The notes below the pieces were generated by a model that saw nothing but the letters and a program-made list of their open reading frames with translations, did no database searches and had not been told where the DNA came from. Shown in pieces: positions 56,674-64,000 of a stretch of 64,000 bases of DNA (within the stretch, counting starts at the first letter, position 1; the number at the start of each line of letters is the position of its first letter). The position numbers were made by a program, and so were the translations under genes. The stretch is from Alphaproteobacteria bacterium (GTDB lineage: Bacteria; Pseudomonadota; Alphaproteobacteria; Micropepsales; Micropepsaceae): contig JACADY010000036.1 in assembly GCA_013389115.1 (NCBI GenBank), forward strand, positions 40,143 through 104,142, read 5' to 3'.

Positions 56674-56968
56674 GCCCCGCCTGTCCCAGCATTACGCCAC
56701 AGCGCAAAGAAATCCTTCAAGCGCGGCTGTCACAACGCAATATGCCAAGCCAGATATGGAACAAATCGGGCGCGACGTGATTGTTTGAACCTGTTTCGAA
56801 ATTCTGAGCGTCAATCGGAACGAGTGGTCAACGTCAATTAACGCTGTAGACGCAAAATTGCCGGCCGATGTGGCGGGGAGTCACCATAGCTACGCCAAAT
56901 GGTGGACCAAACGGGGGAAGGTTCGACCCGAAGGGTGCGCAAGCGCGACTGCGCCGTGAGCAACAAGT

Positions 56969-57044
<76 letters not shown>

Positions 57045-57177
57045 ATCCAGGCCGTCATCGCGGTTGGCCCCGGCGCGTCTGTGGTTTCTGGAAGGCCAAT
57101 CCGATGGGCTTCCGCAGCGCCGAAGGGAGCGGGTGATAGCAGAGCGCCAAGCCCCTGTCCAGGAGCCTCGCGCCCCC

Positions 57178-58329
57178 CTACCAGAAGGCGCCCGAATGCC
57201 GCGCGATTTCGACGTTCCGGTGCAAATGGACGCTCATGAGAAGGCCAAAGCCGAACATCACCGTCAGCATGGCGGTACCCCCATAGGACATCAGCGGCAG
57301 GGGGATGCCCACCACCGGAATAAGCCCCATGACCATCGAAACATTGATGAGGATATAGAGGAGGAAGTTGATGGTGACCCCCATCGCGACGAGCCGCGCG
57401 AACTGGCTTCTTGCCTGCAGCGCGATGGCCACGCCATAGGCAAGCGTCACCAGATAGAGCGAAAGCAGGAGGAAGCCGCCGAAAAGCCCGAATTCCTCGC
57501 CGAACATGACGAAGATGAAGTCGGTATGCTTCTCGGGCAGGAAGTTGAGCTGGCTCTGCGTCCCATTGAGGAACCCCTTGCCGAAAAGCCCGCCCGACCC
57601 GAGCGCGATCTTCGACTGGAGAATATTATAGCCCGCCCCCAAGGGATCATCCTCAGGGTTGAGGAACGTGAGCACACGCTGGCGCTGATAGTCGTGCAGG
57701 AACAGCCAGCCGATAGGCACGGCCGCAACCCCGCCCGCGATCAGCGGCACGATGTAGCGCCAGCTCAAGCCGGAAAGGAACAAAAGCCCGAACCCGACCA
57801 GCCCGAGGATCGTCGCGGTACCGAGATTGGGCTGCAAGAGAACAAGCCCGGCCGGAATCCCGATCATCAGCGCCGGCGGAATGAGATTGAAGAAGCGCGA
57901 AACCTCCTCGCGCGTCAGTCCGTGGAAATACCGGGCAAGGGCGAGAATGAGCGCGATCTTCATGAGTTCGGAGGGCTGAATCTGGATGAGGCCGAGATTG
58001 AGCCACCGCTCCGCCCCCTTCCCCGTCTCGCCCGCCACTTCGACGGCGACAAGGAGGATCAGCGAGAGCGCATAGGAGGGATAGGCAAGGCTCATCCAGA
58101 TCCGGATGTCGATTAGGGCAACCGTGATGAGGATGACGAGCCCGGCGGCAAAGCGCGTCGCATGCCGGCTCGCCCAGGGATCGATGTTCCCTCCCGCGAC
58201 CGAATAGAGCATCACGCAGCCCGTGAGCGAAATGATCGAGACGACGGCAATGAGGCCCCAGTTGAGATCGCCGAGCTTGTCGATGATCCGCGCTTCGCGC
58301 CCTGAATTGGTGAAAGTGAACCCGGCCAT
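57178..58329 (-). CDS. rodA: Rod shape-determining protein RodA (SEDS glycosyltransferase)
   Basis: 383 aa; about 10 TM; FGEEFGLFGGFLLLSLY, GIPLPLMSYGGTAMLTVMFGFGLLMSV. Confidence 0.95.
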   Translation of the reverse strand: MAGFTFTNSGREARIIDKLGDLNWGLIAVVSIISLTGCVMLYSVAGGNIDPWASRHATRFAAGLVILITVALIDIRIWMSLAYPSYALSLILLVAVEVAGETGKGAERWLNLGLIQIQPSELMKIALILALARYFHGLTREEVSRFFNLIPPALMIGIPAGLVLLQPNLGTATILGLVGFGLLFLSGLSWRYIVPLIAGGVAAVPIGWLFLHDYQRQRVLTFLNPEDDPLGAGYNILQSKIALGSGGLFGKGFLNGTQSQLNFLPEKHTDFIFVMFGEEFGLFGGFLLLSLYLVTLAYGVAIALQARSQFARLVAMGVTINFLLYILINVSMVMGLIPVVGIPLPLMSYGGTAMLTVMFGFGLLMSVHLHRNVEIARHSGAFW

Positions 58330-58331
58330 CC

Positions 58332-60206
58332 CTAGCCCTTCTCCTGGCCCGGTTTTTCCGATTCCGACGCGAGGCGCGAGGGATCCCGCTGCAGCGTCAG
58401 CAGCATGATGTCGCGCGCGGGCGGCGCGGCCGCCTTCGACCCGCCGCCGCCATGCTGCACGATGAGCGATATCGCATAGCGCGGCGCCGCGGTGGGGGCA
58501 TAGGCGACGAACAGCGCATGATCGCGCAGGCGCCAGGGAAGGTCCTCGTTCTTCCGGATGCCCCGCGCGCGCTCATCGGCCGTGATGCGGCGCACCTGAG
58601 ACGTGCCGGTCTTGCCCGCCATTTCAAAGCCTTCGATATCGATGCGCGAGCGCGCCGCCGTGCCGCCTTGATTGGTCACGGCATTCATGCCCGCCTGAAC
58701 GATCTGGATCGCTCGCGCCGAAACCGCAAGCGGTGGCGGCTCGGGGAGATTGGCATCAAGCCCGGGCGCCGGCCGCACGAGACGCGGCACCACAGCCTTG
58801 GTGCCGTTCGCGACGCGCGCGGTCATCACACAAAGCTGCAAGGGCGTCGCCAGCAGCGCCCCCTGCCCGATCCCGGTGATGAGCGTTTCGCCTTGATGCC
58901 ACTCCTCGCCCCTCGTCGCCAATTTCCACGCCCGGTCGGGCACGAGGCCCGGCCTTTCCCCGGGAAGCTCGAACCCATAGGTCTGCCCAAGTCCGAACCG
59001 CCGCGCCATCTCGGCCAGCTTGTCGATTCCGAGCCGCCGGGCGAGTTCATAGAAATAGACATCGCAGGAATTCTTGATCCCTGAGACCATGTTCATCGGG
59101 CCATGCCCGCCCCGCTTCCAGCAATGGAAGACATGGCTGCCAAATCCCATCGCGCCGCTGCAGGAGACGGTGGACTCCGGCGAAATGACATTGTTCTCGA
59201 TCGCCGCGATCGCGACCACCATCTTGAAGGTGGAGCCCGGCGGGAACTGCCCCGCGATCGCCTTGTTGATGAGCGGCTTCTTCTCGTCGTTGAGCAGCGC
59301 CTGATAGCTCGCCTGGGTAATGCCCTTGTTGAACTCGTTTGGGTCGAAGCCGGGATTCGAGACGAAGGCGAGCACATCGCCGTTATGGACATCCATGACG
59401 ACACAGGCCGCCGATTCCTCCGCGAGCCTTGCTTGCGCGAATTTCTGGATCTCCATATCGAGCGTCAGCTTCAAGTCCTCGCCCGGCTGGCCCGGCATGC
59501 GCGCCAATTCTCGGATGACCCGGCCCGAGGCATTGACCTCGATGCGCCGTGTTCCCGCCCGCCCGCGCAGGCGCTTTTCCTCGGTGCGCTCGATCCCGAG
59601 CTTGCCGATCCTGAACCCCGGCAGTTGCAGCAGCGGATCGGCATCCTCAAGGTCTTTTTCCGACACGGCCGCGACATAGCCAAGCACGTGCGACATCCGG
59701 TCCGCGAAGGGATAGTGCCGCGTCTCGCCGACCTGCGGCTGCAGCCCTTCAAGATCGGGGGTGTGGAAGTTGATCGCGGCGAACTGCTCCCAGGAGAGAT
59801 TGTCGGCAACGAGGATGGGAACGAAGGCGCGGTTGCGCTTCGCTTCGCGCATCACCCGTTCGCGCTGCTTGTCGGTGAGCGGCACATAGCGCTCGAGCGC
59901 GGCAAGCGCCTTCTCCACCGACGGCGCGCGTTCGGGAATGAGGATGACGCCGAAATTCTGCCGGTTGGATGCGAGTTCCATCCCGAACCTGTCGAGGATG
60001 CGCCCCCGCGGCGGCGCGATCAGCTCGATATTGATCCGGTTGTCTTCGGCAAGGGTTGCGTATTTGTCGCGCTCAAGGATTTGCAATTGATACATGCGCC
60101 CGGCGAGCACGCCAAAGAGCGCAAGCGTGCCCGCCCCCGCCACAACGGTGCGGCGCGTCAGCATCTCATAGCGAAGATGATCCCGCCCATCGGAGAGCTG
60201 CGACAT
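58332..60206 (-). CDS. mrdA: Penicillin-binding protein 2
   Basis: 624 aa; PPGSTFKMV (SxxK), SCDVYFYELARRLG (SxN region), AGKTGTSQVRRI (KTG); upstream of rodA. Confidence 0.96.
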   Translation of the reverse strand: MSQLSDGRDHLRYEMLTRRTVVAGAGTLALFGVLAGRMYQLQILERDKYATLAEDNRINIELIAPPRGRILDRFGMELASNRQNFGVILIPERAPSVEKALAALERYVPLTDKQRERVMREAKRNRAFVPILVADNLSWEQFAAINFHTPDLEGLQPQVGETRHYPFADRMSHVLGYVAAVSEKDLEDADPLLQLPGFRIGKLGIERTEEKRLRGRAGTRRIEVNASGRVIRELARMPGQPGEDLKLTLDMEIQKFAQARLAEESAACVVMDVHNGDVLAFVSNPGFDPNEFNKGITQASYQALLNDEKKPLINKAIAGQFPPGSTFKMVVAIAAIENNVISPESTVSCSGAMGFGSHVFHCWKRGGHGPMNMVSGIKNSCDVYFYELARRLGIDKLAEMARRFGLGQTYGFELPGERPGLVPDRAWKLATRGEEWHQGETLITGIGQGALLATPLQLCVMTARVANGTKAVVPRLVRPAPGLDANLPEPPPLAVSARAIQIVQAGMNAVTNQGGTAARSRIDIEGFEMAGKTGTSQVRRITADERARGIRKNEDLPWRLRDHALFVAYAPTAAPRYAISLIVQHGGGGSKAAAPPARDIMLLTLQRDPSRLASESEKPGQEKG

Positions 60207-60212
60207 GACCTG

Positions 60213-60728
60213 TTACCCCAGCTCGCGCTGAATGCGGGTGTGAAGGAAAAGCAGCACCCGCGCGATGAGAGGATAGATCGCAATCGATAAGAGAGCCTGG
60301 ATGAGGAGCGAAAGGGGCGACAGCACCATGCCATAGGCGGCCGATCCGATGGTCCAGGCAAAAAATGCGGCAAGCCCCATCACGATGGTGAAACCGGCCC
60401 AGGTTCTCCCCGCCATGACGCTGAGGAGGATGAGCCGCTGCGAGATGAGGAACATGTAGCAAAAGAGATAGACGGCCGGCCACAGGCCCAACGGCCCCGC
60501 CGTCACGAGATCCTGGAACAGCCCGATGCCGAACACCGCAAGCGGCGGCATCAGGTCGGGCCGGTACATGCCCCAGAAATAGATGGGCATCAGCGCAAAG
60601 GCGGGCGTGACGAAAAGCCCGCCCGAAACGCTGAACGGGATCATGGACACAAGCACGAAGGCGAGCCCTGTGAGGAAGGGCGTGATGAGCAGGAAGAATT
60701 GCGAAAGGCGGACGGCGATGGGTCCCAT
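60213..60728 (-). CDS. mreD: Rod shape-determining protein MreD
   Basis: 171 aa hydrophobic; PIYFWGMYRPDLMPPLAVFGIGLFQDLVTAGPLGLWPAVYLF. Confidence 0.9.
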   Translation of the reverse strand: MGPIAVRLSQFFLLITPFLTGLAFVLVSMIPFSVSGGLFVTPAFALMPIYFWGMYRPDLMPPLAVFGIGLFQDLVTAGPLGLWPAVYLFCYMFLISQRLILLSVMAGRTWAGFTIVMGLAAFFAWTIGSAAYGMVLSPLSLLIQALLSIAIYPLIARVLLFLHTRIQRELG

Positions 60729-60737
60729 CCTGTGCCC

Positions 60738-61655
60738 CTATTGCGCGCTGGGTTGCGGCGGCTCTGAAGGCTGTGGGCTGCTCGACACCATCTCGCCGCT
60801 CGGATCCGCATCGAGCGTGCGGGGAAACTCGTATTGCAGCGTCCGCACGAAATCGAGCCGGTCCTGGTCGGCGAAGAGCGCGGCGCGATAATCGCCGGGC
60901 GTGCCCGCGACGATTCCAACCGGAATCCCAGGCGGCAGCAATCCGCCATCGCTCGTCGTCACGATCCGGTCGCCCGCACTGACGGTGACATTGGGCGGCA
61001 GATATTCGAGCCTCGGCTGCAGGCTGTTGTCCCCGATCAGGAACGCGCGCACATTGGTCGGCTCAACGACCACGGGGATGCGGCTGTTGAGGTCCTGAAG
61101 CAGGAGCGCCCGCGCCGAGCCATCGCCCACCGCGACCACATGGCCAACAAGGCCGGAATCGTTGACGACCGCCTGCCCCGGCCGAACGCCATCATCATCA
61201 CCCGCGTTGAGAAGCACGGCATGAACGAAGGGGCCGCCCGTTTCCGCCACGACCTGAGCCGCCACATAGGAAACCGCCGGCGCGGTCTTCACATTGAGCA
61301 AAGCCTCATAGCGCGACACACGCTGCTCGAGCGAAAGCGCCGTGTGCTGCCACTGGCGCAAGCGCTCATTCTCCTCGCGCAGCCGCCGGTTCTCGGCATA
61401 GACGTTGAGCATCATCTCGCCGTCGCGCAGGCGGGCCGTAAACCAATCCGCCGGAGCCGAAGCGAGTTCATAGATAGGAATGCTCGCGTCCGCGATTTCC
61501 ATGCGCACGCGTTCGATCCAGCTCGTGTCGGCCCGGTTGGAAAGCAGCAGGCCGCCGGAGACGATGAGCAGAATGACGATGGCGCCGCGATGCCACCAGG
61601 CATCGAAGGTGGTGCGAAGGCGATAGACCCGATGTTTCCGCTCGTTCGTGCGCAC
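60738..61655 (-). CDS. mreC: Rod shape-determining protein MreC
   Basis: 305 aa; one TM, coiled coil (ENRRLREENERLRQW), VVNDSGLVGHVVAVGDGSARALLLQDLNSRIPV. Confidence 0.95.
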   Translation of the reverse strand: MRTNERKHRVYRLRTTFDAWWHRGAIVILLIVSGGLLLSNRADTSWIERVRMEIADASIPIYELASAPADWFTARLRDGEMMLNVYAENRRLREENERLRQWQHTALSLEQRVSRYEALLNVKTAPAVSYVAAQVVAETGGPFVHAVLLNAGDDDGVRPGQAVVNDSGLVGHVVAVGDGSARALLLQDLNSRIPVVVEPTNVRAFLIGDNSLQPRLEYLPPNVTVSAGDRIVTTSDGGLLPPGIPVGIVAGTPGDYRAALFADQDRLDFVRTLQYEFPRTLDADPSGEMVSSSPQPSEPPQPSAQ

Positions 61656-61692
61656 GTTGGTATTACGCCCCTGGCCTTACCCGAATCCCGGC

Positions 61693-62742
<1,050 letters not shown>

Positions 62743-62826
62743 TTAGTTAATGGCCCACCCCATAATGGGACCATCGTCAACGATGATTAGGCGGCCAGAG
62801 CAAGAATGGCGCCGGCCGCCCGGTTT

Positions 62827-64000
62827 TTACGATCGCGAGAGGGAAAGCGCCTCAGGCGCCGTCTTCTCGCGTTTGATCAGAAGTTTGTTGAGCGCATTGA
62901 TGTAAGCCTTTGCAGAGGCGACCAGAGTATCCGTGTCGGCCCCGCGGCCGGTCACACTCTTGCCTGCCTCTTCAAGCCGCACGCTCACTTCGGCCTGCGC
63001 ATCGGTTCCCTCCGTCACGGCGTGCACCTGATAGAGCTGGAGCACCACCTCGTGCGGGAAGATCTTCTTGATGACATTGAGCACCGCATCGACCGGCCCG
63101 TCGCCGCGCGCCATCTCGCTGACGACCCTGCCATCGACCGAGAGGTCGACCTCGGCCGTTTGCGGCCCCCAGGTTCCAGCGACGACGCGCAGGTTGACGA
63201 GCTGGATGCGGTCCTGCCCGCGCGCCATCTCGTCATCGACGAGCGCGATGATGTCGTCGTCGAACACGTGCTTTTTCTTGTCCGCCAGATCCTTGAAGCG
63301 CCGGAACGCATCTTCAAGGGCATTGGCTCCCAACTCATATCCCATCGCGCTGAGCTTTTCCTTGAACGCGTGCCGTCCGGACAATTTGCCAAGCACCAAT
63401 GAACTCTTTGCTACACCTACGTCTTCCGGGGCCATGATTTCGTAGGTTTGCGTGTTTTTCAGCATCCCGTCCTGATGGATACCCGATTCGTGCGCGAAAG
63501 CATTCTTGCCGACGATCGCCTTGTTGTATTGGACAGGAAATCCGGTGATGGTCGAGACGAGCTTTGAGGCTCTCGCGATCTGGGTCGCATCGATGCCGGT
63601 CGAGAAGGGCATGACGTCCCGGCGCACGCGCATCGCCATCACGATTTCCTCAAGCGCGGCATTGCCGGCCCGCTCGCCGATCCCATTGATCGTGCACTCG
63701 ATTTGCCGCGCGCCGTTGATGACGCCGGCAAGGGAATTGGCGACCGCGAGCCCCAGGTCGTTGTGACAATGCGTTGAAAAGCGCACCGTCTCCGCGCCCG
63801 GCACCCGTGCGATCAGCCGCGCGATGAGCTCGCCATATTCCTGCGGCACGGTATAGCCGACCGTGTCGGGAATATTGATCGTCGTCGCGCCGTTCTTGAT
63901 GGCGCTTTCGACACAGCGGCAGAGAAAATCGAATTCGGTACGGGTCGCATCCTCGGCCGACCACTCCACATCCGCGACATGATTGCGCGCGCGCGCAACG
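62827..64000 (-). CDS. leuA: 2-isopropylmalate synthase, N-terminus outside window
   Basis: INIPDTVGYTVPQEYGELI, FSTHCHNDLGLAVANSLAG, NAFAHESGIHQDGMLKN; the frame stays open to the window edge (ARNHVADVEWSAEDATRTE). Confidence 0.95.
   Translation of the reverse strand, partial: VARARNHVADVEWSAEDATRTEFDFLCRCVESAIKNGATTINIPDTVGYTVPQEYGELIARLIARVPGAETVRFSTHCHNDLGLAVANSLAGVINGARQIECTINGIGERAGNAALEEIVMAMRVRRDVMPFSTGIDATQIARASKLVSTITGFPVQYNKAIVGKNAFAHESGIHQDGMLKNTQTYEIMAPEDVGVAKSSLVLGKLSGRHAFKEKLSAMGYELGANALEDAFRRFKDLADKKKHVFDDDIIALVDDEMARGQDRIQLVNLRVVAGTWGPQTAEVDLSVDGRVVSEMARGDGPVDAVLNVIKKIFPHEVVLQLYQVHAVTEGTDAQAEVSVRLEEAGKSVTGRGADTDTLVASAKAYINALNKLLIKREKTAPEALSLSRS

Overview
64 kb, GC-rich, gene-dense window, most likely from an alphaproteobacterial chromosome (inferred from gene content and synteny). 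About 57 protein-coding genes and one tRNA-Lys(CTT) are supported. No CRISPR array, rRNA or transposase was seen.

Recognisable blocks, left to right:
- SDR / ATP-grasp / GH57-like genes, with an in-frame TGA in the GH57-like gene.
- MBL hydrolase, Hpt protein, NnrU, and a large two-TM coiled-coil protein (TipN-like architecture).
- Mla-type lipid transport genes (lipoprotein, MlaD, MlaF, MlaE), a CHASE2-cyclase, MlaC, and a Sel1-repeat protein.
- dgcA-like epimerase, DUF2817 peptidase-like gene, pqqABCDE.
- MFS transporter, phosphotransferase plus partner, flavoprotein, alpha/beta hydrolase.
- GT41-like TPR protein, then a GT4 / methyltransferase / alpha-alpha-barrel-like / methyltransferase cassette.
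- cheY-cheZ, acyltransferase, and a tyrosine/homogentisate operon (hppD-hmgA-FAH-maiA-marR).
- DUF5132-like / HMA2-like / P-type ATPase locus, then aguB.
- Accessory-looking block: Stf0-like sulfotransferase, a 1849-aa five-module sulfotransferase/GH99-like/GT4/GT2/methyltransferase protein, and an RTX M10-type metalloprotease with a 747-bp tandem repeat.
- tRNA-Lys, the mreBCD-mrdA-rodA shape cluster, and a truncated leuA.

The most unusual items are the five-module 1849-aa protein with its neighbours, the HMA2/P-type ATPase locus, the hairpin covering the Hpt start codon, and the in-frame TGA in the GH57-like gene. All family calls come from reading the translations; no database search was run.
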